The notes under the pieces are model-generated. The model saw only the letters and a program-made list of their open reading frames with translations, was not told where the DNA came from and did not search any database. Below are positions 50,703 to 59,652 of a stretch of DNA of 64,000 bases, piece by piece; the first letter of the stretch is position 1, and each line of letters opens with the position of its first letter. This DNA is from CAZTAO01 sp964611645 (GTDB lineage: Bacteria; Armatimonadota; UBA5829), in contig CAZTAO010000008.1 in NCBI GenBank assembly GCA_964611645.1, positions 68,516 to 132,515 on the forward strand, in the 5' to 3' direction. Position numbers and translations under genes: made by a program.

Positions 50703-51980
50703 GTGTATAATATCGGAGGCTATTTCCCCGGAGGTGATGTCATCGCAGATCCAGCAACAAAAACCGGTCGTCCCTCGCTCGTCTCGGAAGGGCTTTTCAG
50801 TGGGGTGGCGACGGCCATATCTATGTTCAGTCTGCTCGCGTACGCTGCAGTGTTGTGCGTGGAGCCGCCCTGTATCAACAATATCCGCAATGCCTATGGC
50901 GCGACTCCAGTCAGTGATGCGCAATTGGGCATGCTTTTTCCGATGCTGATGGCCGGGTTCATCCCAACTGTAATATGGGCGGGGCGAATCTCCGACAAGT
51001 ATGGCAAGCTGCCGGCGATAGCCATAGGCAACGCGATCATGACCGGAGGCCTGCTGCTCTTCGCGGGCAGTCATTCGTTCAATATGGCGCTGGTTGGGAT
51101 GTGCATTATGGGGATTGGAGGAGGTTTCTCCGAGGGGACTTCAATGGCGCTGGTCGCCGACCTCCACACCGGTCCCAGGCAGACTTCCTGGATGAACATT
51201 TCTCAAGCGATCTTCGGGATAGGCGCTATCGGGTCGCCGCTCGCAATCTCGGCGCTCCTCCACGCGGGAATGGACTGGCGGCAGGGGTTTCTGATGACTG
51301 CCGCGCTCTGCGCGATTTCCGCAGTCGCCGCGTTTGTGTGGATGCTGACCCGGGGTGAGAAGCCACACGGGCATCAGGCGCAAGACGGAGGTTGGCGCGA
51401 GCTGGCAGGTGACAGATTGGTGCGCTGGCTGTGTGTTGGGATCACGCTGTATGTGGGGGCGGAGTTGGGGACATTCTCCTGGCTCACCGCTCATTTCAAG
51501 CGCAGCATCACCTCCTCGGAATCGCTGGCGGCCGCAAGCGGCTCTTTCTTCTGGCTTGGAATACTGCTGGGCAGGACAACCGGAGCCTGGGCTTCGCGAT
51601 ACCTGAGGGAAGTCCGGCTCATCACTATCGCGCTGGCGGGGGCCATTGTCGCCGACGCCGCGCTGCTCCTGGTTCGCGATACTCAGACGGCTTTTGCCTG
51701 CTGCGTCTTCCTGGGCTTCTGCCTGGGGCCGATATTCCCGACCATTGTAGCCGTGGGCGGCGCTGCATATCCGAAGAAGACCGGTCTCATCGCGGGTATC
51801 CTGCTGGCGTTTGGGTCGTTCGGCGGGGCAGTGGTGCCGGGGCTGATCGGGTTCATCTCGTCCTACTCTTCGGTTAGTCTGGCGATGTGGACGGCCGCAG
51901 TCGCGCTGGCGATCAACCTGGTTGTGTTCCTGTCGCTTGGCTCGTCCAAGTTATTCCAAAAGCCTGCGGCCAACTCCTAG
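50703..51980 (+). CDS. MFS transporter
   Basis: A major facilitator with 12 helices in two bundles. GRISDKYGKLPAIAIG is the loop 2-3 motif. Helix 1 begins near ATAISMFSLLAYAAVL. The start is uncertain: GTG at 50703 lies ahead of the likely transcription start. TTGGGT-17-TATAAT ends at 50711, and a GGAGGTGAT ribosome site at 50730-50738 has no AUG, GUG or UUG at the right spacing in this frame. The GTG at 50808, right at helix 1, is possible. The gene precedes a UroD-like gene by 9 bases and may supply its substrate. Confidence 0.85.
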   Translation: MYNIGGYFPGGDVIADPATKTGRPSLVSEGLFSGVATAISMFSLLAYAAVLCVEPPCINNIRNAYGATPVSDAQLGMLFPMLMAGFIPTVIWAGRISDKYGKLPAIAIGNAIMTGGLLLFAGSHSFNMALVGMCIMGIGGGFSEGTSMALVADLHTGPRQTSWMNISQAIFGIGAIGSPLAISALLHAGMDWRQGFLMTAALCAISAVAAFVWMLTRGEKPHGHQAQDGGWRELAGDRLVRWLCVGITLYVGAELGTFSWLTAHFKRSITSSESLAAASGSFFWLGILLGRTTGAWASRYLREVRLITIALAGAIVADAALLLVRDTQTAFACCVFLGFCLGPIFPTIVAVGGAAYPKKTGLIAGILLAFGSFGGAVVPGLIGFISSYSSVSLAMWTAAVALAINLVVFLSLGSSKLFQKPAANS

Positions 51981-51989
51981 GAGATTGAT

Positions 51990-53030
51990 ATGAGCGCCAA
52001 GTTTGCGAACAGACCGGGTTTCGAGCAGTTCCTGAGGGTTCTTCGCAGGGAGAAGAAACCGACACATCTGCCGTTCTACGAGCATTTTGCCAGTGCGGGG
52101 TTCATATCCCGGCGGCTGGGGATAGATATGGCGAAGGTGCCGTTTGGCAGCCGGGAGTATTGGGGCCACTACGTCGATTTCTGGATGGGTATGGGCTTCG
52201 ACTGCATTCCTATGGAGATTTCGCCCAACTTCGCCACTGGCGCGCGTCACAACGCCCTTAGCGAGGGCAGTGAGGCGCTGGTTGTGATCAGGAATCGCGA
52301 GGATTTCGAGAAGTACAAGTGGCCAGCCGATTCTACGCCTATCGACTTCAGCCATTTCGAGATTGTGGCCTCCCTGCTGCCGGATGGTGCGAAGATAGTG
52401 GGCGGGGTCGGCGCGGGACCTTACGAGTGGGTGTCGTGGCTGATGGGGACTATCGGCCTGTCCTACGCAATGGTCGACGACCCGGAACTGGTGGATATGG
52501 TCTTCGAGCGAATGGGGAGAGTTCACATCAACGCCGTTCGCCAACTGGCCCAGATGGACGCTGTCGGCGCACTGAGGCAAGGCGACGACCTCGGATTCAA
52601 GACCGCCACATTCCTCAGCCCGGGTGACCTTCGAAAGTGGGTGTTCCCGATCTACAAGCAGATGGTCGATCTCGCCCACGCGGCGGGCAAGCCCTTCATC
52701 CTGCACTCCTGCGGCAACCTCTCCAAGGTCTACCCCGACCTGATAGATGATGTCGGTATAGACGCTAAGCACTCATTCGAGGACGTGATAATGCCGGTTG
52801 CCGACTTCAAGAAGCTCTACGGCGACCGCGTGACCCCGATAGGCGGGATGGATGTCGACCTGATCTGCCGCTCATCCGAAGAAGAAATACGCCGCCACAC
52901 CAGACAGATGATAGAAGACTGCTTCAGCGACGGCTGGTGGGCCCTGGGCACCGGAAACTCCCTGACCGACTATATGCCGGTGGAGAACTATCTTGCGGTG
53001 TTGGATGAGGGGTTGAATGTGACGGCTTGA
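51990..53030 (+). CDS. UroD/MtaA-family methyltransferase-like protein, HSCG variant
   Basis: A 346-residue TIM-barrel protein of the uroporphyrinogen decarboxylase/corrinoid methyltransferase superfamily. FILHSCGNLSKVYPDL carries the zinc-site pattern H-x-C-G absent from the paralogue at 39953. VGGVGAGPYEW is another family segment. GGAGAT precedes the ATG by about 6 bases. It is probably co-transcribed with the MFS gene. Such proteins often move methyl groups from small methylated compounds to a corrinoid protein; no corrinoid protein is in the window. Confidence 0.82.
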   Translation: MSAKFANRPGFEQFLRVLRREKKPTHLPFYEHFASAGFISRRLGIDMAKVPFGSREYWGHYVDFWMGMGFDCIPMEISPNFATGARHNALSEGSEALVVIRNREDFEKYKWPADSTPIDFSHFEIVASLLPDGAKIVGGVGAGPYEWVSWLMGTIGLSYAMVDDPELVDMVFERMGRVHINAVRQLAQMDAVGALRQGDDLGFKTATFLSPGDLRKWVFPIYKQMVDLAHAAGKPFILHSCGNLSKVYPDLIDDVGIDAKHSFEDVIMPVADFKKLYGDRVTPIGGMDVDLICRSSEEEIRRHTRQMIEDCFSDGWWALGTGNSLTDYMPVENYLAVLDEGLNVTA

Positions 53031-53034
53031 CGGG

Positions 53035-53125
53035 ATTGTCTTGAACAAGATTCAGGAGATTGAAGGATTGACAGGATTAGGAATCCTGCCCATCCCTTAA
53101 TCATATAAATAGTGTTCAAGACAAT
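53035..53125. repeat. Palindromic repeat family D, clean copy
   Basis: ATTGTCTTGAACA (53035-53047) and TGTTCAAGACAAT (53113-53125) are 13 bp perfect terminal inverted repeats. Inside, CAGGATT and AATCCTG form a further hairpin. At 91 bp it has the build of a MITE-type element. A related copy is at 6532. Confidence 0.85.
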
Positions 53126-53152
53126 TCGGTTCATGCAGCGAAAGGAAACGCA

Positions 53153-56100
53153 ATGGTTCGTGGTTGTAAAGTATTCATTGTCACGTTGGTGCTATCTGCG
53201 CTTCTGGCATCCCTCGCCTCCGCCGCTGAGAAGCCGTGGTGGGAGCAGGGCAAGATTCGGTTCTTCTGGGGCCAGTGGAGCCATACCTACGGGGTGGGGA
53301 TTACTCCCGACAGGCTTATGGGGCCGTTGGCGAGAATCGGGGCAACTGTGTACGTTCATCACGCCCCCGAGCCGGTGCCGGAGCAGCTCAAGGTTGCCTC
53401 AGCCGCGAAGAAGGCAGGTGTGCGATACTTCGGAGTTCTCTACGTCACGAACCTGGCCGAGATAGCTGCCAAAATGAAAGCGCCGCTGGCGGTAGACGCC
53501 AAAGGCGAATCGAGCGAGCATCTTCCCGACCCCTTCTACAAGCCGGCTTATGAGGAGTGGTTCCTGAAGCCCGCGATGGAGTTGGCGAAGAGCGGACTGG
53601 TGGATGGCCTCCACGTGGACTGGGAGTTCTACGGGGGCAACGGCGAGGGCCGCGACCTATACAACGACGAATACTTCTATGGCTTTCTCAAGAAGAAGGG
53701 CGTGAGCGCGACCGTCGAAGCCAAAGACCGCTATGCCTGGCTGAACGAGAAAGGCCTCCGCAACGACTACCTCGCCTATCTCCGCGACCTCACGAAAGAG
53801 ATGTTTGCAGGCTTTGCAGCGCAGATACGGGCGATCAAACCGGATTTCGTGTTCTCATCCTACGACGGTTTCTTCGGCGATAACCTCGAAGGTGGCGGAT
53901 GGCGGGTATCGGGGATCAGCGCAGGGCTGCACAGCCCGAAAGCGCCGTACTTCGTGATCGATCCGCGGCACTACTGGGACTACAGCGCCTCCCCCTGGTG
54001 GGACTCGTTCTACAGCTACCACCACAAACTGGGATACAAGCACATCGGCGGAACCTGGGACAACAGGTTTTCCGGCGGTCAACCTCAGACCGAGGTAGGT
54101 CTTGTGCAGTGGATGTATGAGACGTCCATGCAGACCGACGGCTACTGGCTGTGGTTCGAGAGGGAGTTCGGCCCGCAGGACTGGCAGAACTTCGCGGCGG
54201 CGGACCGGGCCATCAAGGCGACCGAGCGAAGAGTCGGTAAGTACCTCATGAAAGGCACACAGGACAACAAGTTCGTCACGGTAGTGGAGTGGTCAGGCAA
54301 CCCCGAGATGGAGCGCAAGATCAAGCAGCGGACGTATCACCTGGGCAACGACCACTTGGTGCGGGTCTGCGATGTTGACTCATACCGCCCCCTGCAAGTC
54401 AGGCTGCGGTTCTCCCAACTGCTCCCTGGCCTGAAGTGGACTGTTCAGGACCCCATCGCGGGGCTCTACTACACGTACGACGGCAAGACCCCGTACTGGG
54501 AGTCCAAACAGCTTCTTGAGGGAGTTGTTCTTCCTATCGAGAAGCGTTCGGAGCAGTATCTGCTGGTTTCTCCGGCGCGCAACATCCACCCGCTCACCAG
54601 CACGCTTATCGCCAACCAGGTTGGAGCGCCGCTGCGGCAGGGATTCCACGAAAGCCCGAATCCCGAGGCCGTTCCCGGCAACCCGGGCAGCGCGGACAGA
54701 GTCCTTCTGCTGAAGACCGTAGGGCAGGGGAACTGGGGCGCGCAGGGTGGTTGGGTCATAGGTTCCGGGATCTACTCGGCGGATGTGAAGACCAACGCCG
54801 TTCAGCGGCTTCGATATGGCAACGGTGATTTCTGGTCGCCAACCTGGTCGCCGGACCGAAACCAGATTCTCTTCACTCACTTTGCGAATGGCCGCGGGCA
54901 GGTCTACGTCATGAACTCCGACGGCAATGGAGTGGTGAACCTCAGCAAGAACGACTTCTGCGACAAGCTGCCTTCATGGTCGCCCAATGGCAACAAAGTG
55001 GCTTTCGTCTCAGACCGGGACGGCGACTGGGAGATCTACGTTATGAACGCGGACGGTTCCAGGCAGACTCGCCTCACGAACAGCCCCGGAGAGGACACCC
55101 GCCCGACCTGGTCTCCAGATGGCAAGAAGATTGCATTCGAGACTGACAGGGGTGTGAGCAGGGCTGTATACACAATGAACCCCAACGGCTCCAGCCAGAC
55201 CTCAATGATCAGCCTGGCCGGAGACATTCTCGATCCCGCGTGGTCTCCTGATGGGAAGATGCTCGCGGCAACCGGCCTCACCTCATACCAGCGCGGCCTG
55301 GTCCTGGCAAATGTGGATACGGGCAAGGTGACGGTTCCCACTCAGCCGTTCCTGCAGGTGGAGTCGGTGAGATGGTCGCCGGACAGCACGAGAGTAGCGG
55401 CAATCTTCTACAACGATCAGGAGAGAGATAACTCCGGCATTGCTATCTTCGATCTGGCCGACAGGAATGCTCGCAAGACTACTGGCGATGGCACTATCGG
55501 CCCGGCGGGGCAGGTGGAGAGTGTAACCTGCAAGAAGCTGGTGGATGCCTCGGGAATCAGACCTCATCCCGGCGGTGGTCGCACGGGATTCCCGTCATGG
55601 TATGGTTTCGGGAGCCAGTCTCCGCACTGGGTTGTGAAGCTGTTCGGCGGCCTGAGTTGGTCACCTGACGGCAAGAGCGTGGCGTTTTCCTCCGACATGG
55701 ATTCGAGCGGTGGGTTCTACACATACACCGTGCCTGCCATCACGGAGAAGAACAATGACCGCGTTGGCTTCTACCTCTATCGGCCCGGAGTCATCGACAA
55801 TGTTGTCGTGTACACAAAGGGTGACTCCGGCGAGTGGAAAGAGGTATTCCGGGATGATTTCGAGCGCAAGGAACTGGGCAAAGACTGGAAGACCCTGGAA
55901 GGGCAGTTCAGCATCGAGGATGGCAAACTCGTGGGGAGTGGCACCCTCATCTGCGCCCGAAGCTTCGACGGCAACCAGCGGATGGAGTTCGAGGCCCTGG
56001 CCAGGACTGCGCCAGTCGGGGACCTGAGCGCATTCATTTCCGCAACTGCCGACGGCTTCCAGGATGGCGCTCTGTCTGCATTTGGCTCATTCGACAACGC

Positions 56101-56356
56101 TTACTCTAAGCTGCACATCAAGGGCAAGGAAGTGGTCAAGAGTGACAACCGGATCGTTCCGGGTAGGCTGTACAAGATCAGTTGCGAGCGTGATGGAGTC
56201 AATTTCCGGCACCTGATAGATGGGGCAGAGATACACAAGTATGTTGATACGATCAACAAGTGGATTACAGGCGCTCAGACCTCCGGAGAGCCGGTCAAGA
56301 TCGGCGATTCAGCCAGCGCCTGGCCCCAGGATGTATATTGGGGAAATCGTTTCTAA
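53153..56356 (+). CDS. Large secreted TIM-barrel, TolB-like propeller and LamG-like protein
   Basis: A 1067-residue exported protein (signal LVLSALLASLASAAEK). Residues ~25-390 look like a glycosidase barrel (LVDGLHVDWEFYGG, FVFSSYDGFFGD). Residues ~540-830 form TolB/PD40 beta-propeller repeats (WSPDGKKIAFETD, PSWSPNGNKVAFVSDRDGDW). The last ~170 residues resemble a LamG or 3-keto-disaccharide hydrolase-like domain (FRDDFERKELGKDWKT). It is preceded by a family D repeat. The combination of an enzyme-like barrel with a TolB propeller is unusual. It probably binds or degrades polysaccharides outside the cell. Confidence 0.7.
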   Translation: MVRGCKVFIVTLVLSALLASLASAAEKPWWEQGKIRFFWGQWSHTYGVGITPDRLMGPLARIGATVYVHHAPEPVPEQLKVASAAKKAGVRYFGVLYVTNLAEIAAKMKAPLAVDAKGESSEHLPDPFYKPAYEEWFLKPAMELAKSGLVDGLHVDWEFYGGNGEGRDLYNDEYFYGFLKKKGVSATVEAKDRYAWLNEKGLRNDYLAYLRDLTKEMFAGFAAQIRAIKPDFVFSSYDGFFGDNLEGGGWRVSGISAGLHSPKAPYFVIDPRHYWDYSASPWWDSFYSYHHKLGYKHIGGTWDNRFSGGQPQTEVGLVQWMYETSMQTDGYWLWFEREFGPQDWQNFAAADRAIKATERRVGKYLMKGTQDNKFVTVVEWSGNPEMERKIKQRTYHLGNDHLVRVCDVDSYRPLQVRLRFSQLLPGLKWTVQDPIAGLYYTYDGKTPYWESKQLLEGVVLPIEKRSEQYLLVSPARNIHPLTSTLIANQVGAPLRQGFHESPNPEAVPGNPGSADRVLLLKTVGQGNWGAQGGWVIGSGIYSADVKTNAVQRLRYGNGDFWSPTWSPDRNQILFTHFANGRGQVYVMNSDGNGVVNLSKNDFCDKLPSWSPNGNKVAFVSDRDGDWEIYVMNADGSRQTRLTNSPGEDTRPTWSPDGKKIAFETDRGVSRAVYTMNPNGSSQTSMISLAGDILDPAWSPDGKMLAATGLTSYQRGLVLANVDTGKVTVPTQPFLQVESVRWSPDSTRVAAIFYNDQERDNSGIAIFDLADRNARKTTGDGTIGPAGQVESVTCKKLVDASGIRPHPGGGRTGFPSWYGFGSQSPHWVVKLFGGLSWSPDGKSVAFSSDMDSSGGFYTYTVPAITEKNNDRVGFYLYRPGVIDNVVVYTKGDSGEWKEVFRDDFERKELGKDWKTLEGQFSIEDGKLVGSGTLICARSFDGNQRMEFEALARTAPVGDLSAFISATADGFQDGALSAFGSFDNAYSKLHIKGKEVVKSDNRIVPGRLYKISCERDGVNFRHLIDGAEIHKYVDTINKWITGAQTSGEPVKIGDSASAWPQDVYWGNRF

Positions 56357-56382
56357 GTAGAAACTGACAGGGAAGACAGCTA

Positions 56383-56577
56383 TTGAACAATAACGAGACA
56401 GCAATTCGAGGCATCAAAGACAGGGTCGCGGCGGCGCTGGGCGAGCTTGACGAAGCGTCAGTAGGTCCCGAAAAGAAGGGCCACTACAAGACGCTGGTCA
56501 ACGCGGCGGCTGAGTTGCACAAGTGCGCCGACGACCTGCAGAACATAATGATGAGAATCCGCCCGCGTGGCGGGTAG
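56383..56577 (+). CDS. Small conserved-looking hypothetical protein
   Basis: A 64-residue helical protein with a TTG start 9 bases after AGGGAAG. It has no membrane segment and no named domain. Heptad-like leucines (VNAAAELHKCADDLQNIMMRI) could form a coiled coil. It is 26 bases after the large secreted protein and about 100 before the translin-like gene. Confidence 0.4.
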   Translation: MNNNETAIRGIKDRVAAALGELDEASVGPEKKGHYKTLVNAAAELHKCADDLQNIMMRIRPRGG

Positions 56578-56677
56578 AAATGGCTATGCGTCGGGAGGCT
56601 TTTCGCCCCGACGCTGGCATCTGCTCTGCTTCGGCGCAAAAGGCATGCCGAAGCATACACTGAAATGAGGAACCCAA

Positions 56678-57322
56678 ATGACCGACTTCAACACAATGGC
56701 CGACGGCATCCGAGAGGTTCTCAACGAGACCAACCGCCTCCGGGAGGCGGCCCTCACCCTCTCGCGGGAGATCGTGCGGCTCTCAGCCAACTCCATCCGA
56801 TCCACCCACCGCGCCGAGTTTGACGCCGCGCAGAGTCTGAAGAGCCAGGCGCGGAGCAAGGTCGAAGAGACAAAAGCGCTCCTCAAAGACCACCCCGAGG
56901 TATTCTTCGCGGGCTATGTTCATGACGGCTTCAAGGAGTATGCGGAGTCGGAATTAACATACGCCCTCATACGCGGCCTCGCCGTGCCGGATGTCGCTGA
57001 TCTTGGGGTGATGGTCCCAGCCTATCTCAATGGTATGGCCGAGGCCTGTGGCGAGCTTCGCAGGCATGTGCTGGACCTGCTGAGAGACAACAAGCTGGAA
57101 CGCGCGGAAGAGATACTGGTCACTATGGATGATGCCTACTACATGCTCATCAGCTTCGACTATCCGGATGCTGTTACCCAGGGGCTGCGCAGGCAAACGG
57201 ATATGGTGCGCGGCGTGCTGGAGAGGTGCAGGGCGGAGATCACCCTCTCGCGCCGCCAGCAGTCTCTTGAGGACTCGATAGGCCTGGCCCTGGAGCGGTT
57301 TGGCAATGAAGACGGCGGTTGA
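56678..57322 (+). CDS. Translin-like helical protein
   Basis: A 214-residue all-helical protein of the translin/TRAX-like family seen in archaea and some bacteria. LTLSREIVRLSANSIRSTHR, FFAGYVHDGFKEYAESELTYALI and AEEILVTMDDAYYMLISFDYPDAV are its hallmarks. Eukaryotic translin binds RNA and forms an RNase complex with TRAX; the function in bacteria is not settled. It overlaps the start of the CCA-type gene by 17 bases, so RNA processing is a sensible guess. Confidence 0.75.
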   Translation: MTDFNTMADGIREVLNETNRLREAALTLSREIVRLSANSIRSTHRAEFDAAQSLKSQARSKVEETKALLKDHPEVFFAGYVHDGFKEYAESELTYALIRGLAVPDVADLGVMVPAYLNGMAEACGELRRHVLDLLRDNKLERAEEILVTMDDAYYMLISFDYPDAVTQGLRRQTDMVRGVLERCRAEITLSRRQQSLEDSIGLALERFGNEDGG

Positions 57323-58667
57323 CATTGTCCGGGGAGCCACGCTCGGCACTCCATACGAAGGCCAACTCTACCTGGTCGGCGGTATTGTCCGCGACGAAGT
57401 GATGGGCCTGCCCGTCGATGAGGACGTGGACATCGTTCTAGAGGGCGATGCAGCCCAACTCGCGCTGTTTCTGCATGAGAAGGGGGTTTCCGACCACTAC
57501 CCCGTCACCTATCCCCGCTTCGGCACTGCCATGGTGACACTGGACGGCAGAAAAGTGGAGATTGTTGGTGCAAGGTCGGAGTCTTACTGCTCGGAAAGTC
57601 GGAAGCCCAAGGTCTGCCCAACAACCCTGTTGGACGACGTCCTGCGACGAGACTTCACCATAAACACGCTTCTAAAGAACGTACACACCGGCGAGGTTCA
57701 GGACCTGACCGGCAAGGCGTTCGATGACATACGGGCCGGCATCATCAGGACCCCGCTCGACCCCCTGCGCACGTTCGAGGACGACCCCCTCCGGATGCTG
57801 CGGGCCGTGCGTTTCGCTGCCAGGTTCGGCTTCCGGATTGAGTCTGAAACTCGTGCCACCATTCCCAAGGCCGCTCACAGGCTGAGCATCATAAGCGGTG
57901 AGCGAATTCGCGACGAGGTCATCAAAACCCTGATGACAACCCGCCCGGAGCTTGGCTTCGACCTGATGAGGGAGACGGGGCTGCTGCAGGTGTTCACGCC
58001 TGAACTGGCCGCCATGTACGGCGTTGAGCAGAATGAGTTCCACCTCTATGATGTCTGGAAGCACACTCTGAAGACGGTCGAGGCCATTCCGTTGGAGGCT
58101 GGTCTCACTCTCCGGCTAACAGCGCTTCTTCACGATATCGGAAAGCCCCCGACCAAGACCATAGATGACCTTGGCAGGGCGCACTTCTACCAGCACCAGT
58201 CAGTCGGAGCAGATATGGCCGTCGCTCTGCTGAGGCGGCTGAGGTTTCCAAATTCTGACAGCGACGCTGTGTCCTTCATGATTCGGATGCACCTGAGGGT
58301 GGGGGAGTACGATGAGTTCTGGACCGATGCCGCCGTGAGGCGGTTGTTGAGAGACTCAGCCAGTTTCCTTGATGACCTCATCCTGCTCACTGAAGCAGAC
58401 AAGGCCGCATCCAACACAAAGATGCCCGGGGCTGATATGGTAAAGCTCCGGGAACACATCTGGCGTGTCCAACAGTCATTACACGGGGCGATAGAGAGTC
58501 CGCTTAGCGGTCGGGAGATAATGGAGGCCGTTGGGATAGGTTCGGGGAGGCAGGTTGGGGAGATCAAGGAGTACCTGGTCACCCAGATACTTGAGGGGAA
58601 TCTCGCTCCGGGTGACAAGCAAAAAGCGATGCTGTTGGTCTGTGATCGCTTTGGCTGCGGGAGTTAG
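57306..58667 (+). CDS. tRNA nucleotidyltransferase (CCA-type) with HD domain
   Basis: A 453-residue enzyme. LVGGIVRDEVMGLPVDEDVDIVL is the class II nucleotidyltransferase motif with the catalytic D-x-D. RRDFTINTL and FEDDPLRMLRAVRFAARFGF are the family's second and third blocks. An HD domain (LTALLHDIGKP) follows at ~270-400, giving phosphohydrolase activity on tRNA or nucleotides. Start: ATG at 57306, or TTG at 57300. It overlaps the translin-like gene. It could be CCA-adding enzyme or poly(A) polymerase; both share these motifs. Confidence 0.9.
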   Translation: MKTAVDIVRGATLGTPYEGQLYLVGGIVRDEVMGLPVDEDVDIVLEGDAAQLALFLHEKGVSDHYPVTYPRFGTAMVTLDGRKVEIVGARSESYCSESRKPKVCPTTLLDDVLRRDFTINTLLKNVHTGEVQDLTGKAFDDIRAGIIRTPLDPLRTFEDDPLRMLRAVRFAARFGFRIESETRATIPKAAHRLSIISGERIRDEVIKTLMTTRPELGFDLMRETGLLQVFTPELAAMYGVEQNEFHLYDVWKHTLKTVEAIPLEAGLTLRLTALLHDIGKPPTKTIDDLGRAHFYQHQSVGADMAVALLRRLRFPNSDSDAVSFMIRMHLRVGEYDEFWTDAAVRRLLRDSASFLDDLILLTEADKAASNTKMPGADMVKLREHIWRVQQSLHGAIESPLSGREIMEAVGIGSGRQVGEIKEYLVTQILEGNLAPGDKQKAMLLVCDRFGCGS

Positions 58668-58836
58668 TGGGTATTATCAATGGAGCCTTCACGTGGCTGC
58701 CTATGGCCTGCTGGCATTCCTGATTCCGATGCTGATTTTGCATCTATGTTGCCGAATGGTTTCGGGTTGCCTCGAAAAGGCCTGTTGTGCTACACTTAGG
58801 TTACATTGCCATTAACTGAAACGGATTCATACTGAC

Positions 58837-59616
58837 TTGATTGACATTCATACCCACTTGCTGCCTGGCGTAGATGACGGCGCCGCGACGATGGTCGATT
58901 CCCTGGATGCCCTCAGAATGGAAGCCTCCGCCGGAACAAAGGTCGTGTTCCTCACTCCGCACGTAGATTCCGTGAATGATCTGGAGAGGTCTCCGGAGCT
59001 GATCCCGAAGTTTGAGGCACTCAAGGCCGCAGCGAGAGATGCCGGCATTGATGTGCAGTTGGAGCTTGGCGCGGAGCTGTTTCCTACATGGAACGTCCTG
59101 AAAGCGCTCGACAACGACCTCCCCATTACCCTTGGCCTCAGACGCAAGTACGTTCTGCTTGGCCCACCAAGAATACAACTGCCAAACGACTTGTCCGATC
59201 TTGTGTTCGAGATTCATACCCGGGGCATTACTCCCATTCTTGCTCACCCGGAGAGAGTCAATCCTGTGCAAAAGAACATCCGGGTGCTGCATGAGCTGCT
59301 GGATTTGGGTATGCTATTGCAGATCAACGCGGGAAGCGTCAATGGGAGATACGGCAAACACGCGAAGCAAACAGTGATGGAACTGCTGAGGCTCGGAATG
59401 GTACACTTCCTTGCCAGCGACTCTCACCGGATGCACATCGAGCCAGTGCTGGCTTCGGGGCGGATGTCGGTTCATGCCTTGTTCGACGAGAAGACTGCTC
59501 GGACTCTCTCAGTCGATAACCCAAACTGTATTCTCGAGAGCACGCAGGTTCCTGTTTCCGACAGGCGCTATGCGGAATCTCGCAAGAGCTGGTTTGGGCG
59601 CATTTTTGGCCGCTGA
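58837..59616 (+). CDS. CpsB/YwqE-family PHP tyrosine phosphatase
   Basis: A 259-residue metal-dependent phosphatase with the PHP motif DIHTHLLPGVDDG at the N-terminus, LTPHVDS and LAHPERVNP metal ligands, and FLASDSHRM near the end. Family members dephosphorylate bacterial tyrosine kinases that control capsule and exopolysaccharide export. The TTG at 58837 is chosen because the domain begins right behind it. It comes just before a mannose-1-phosphate guanylyltransferase, a fitting pair for surface polysaccharide synthesis. Confidence 0.88.
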   Translation: MIDIHTHLLPGVDDGAATMVDSLDALRMEASAGTKVVFLTPHVDSVNDLERSPELIPKFEALKAAARDAGIDVQLELGAELFPTWNVLKALDNDLPITLGLRRKYVLLGPPRIQLPNDLSDLVFEIHTRGITPILAHPERVNPVQKNIRVLHELLDLGMLLQINAGSVNGRYGKHAKQTVMELLRLGMVHFLASDSHRMHIEPVLASGRMSVHALFDEKTARTLSVDNPNCILESTQVPVSDRRYAESRKSWFGRIFGR

Positions 59617-59652
59617 TATTCCCCGCGTTTCAAGACATAAAGGGGGAAGAGT

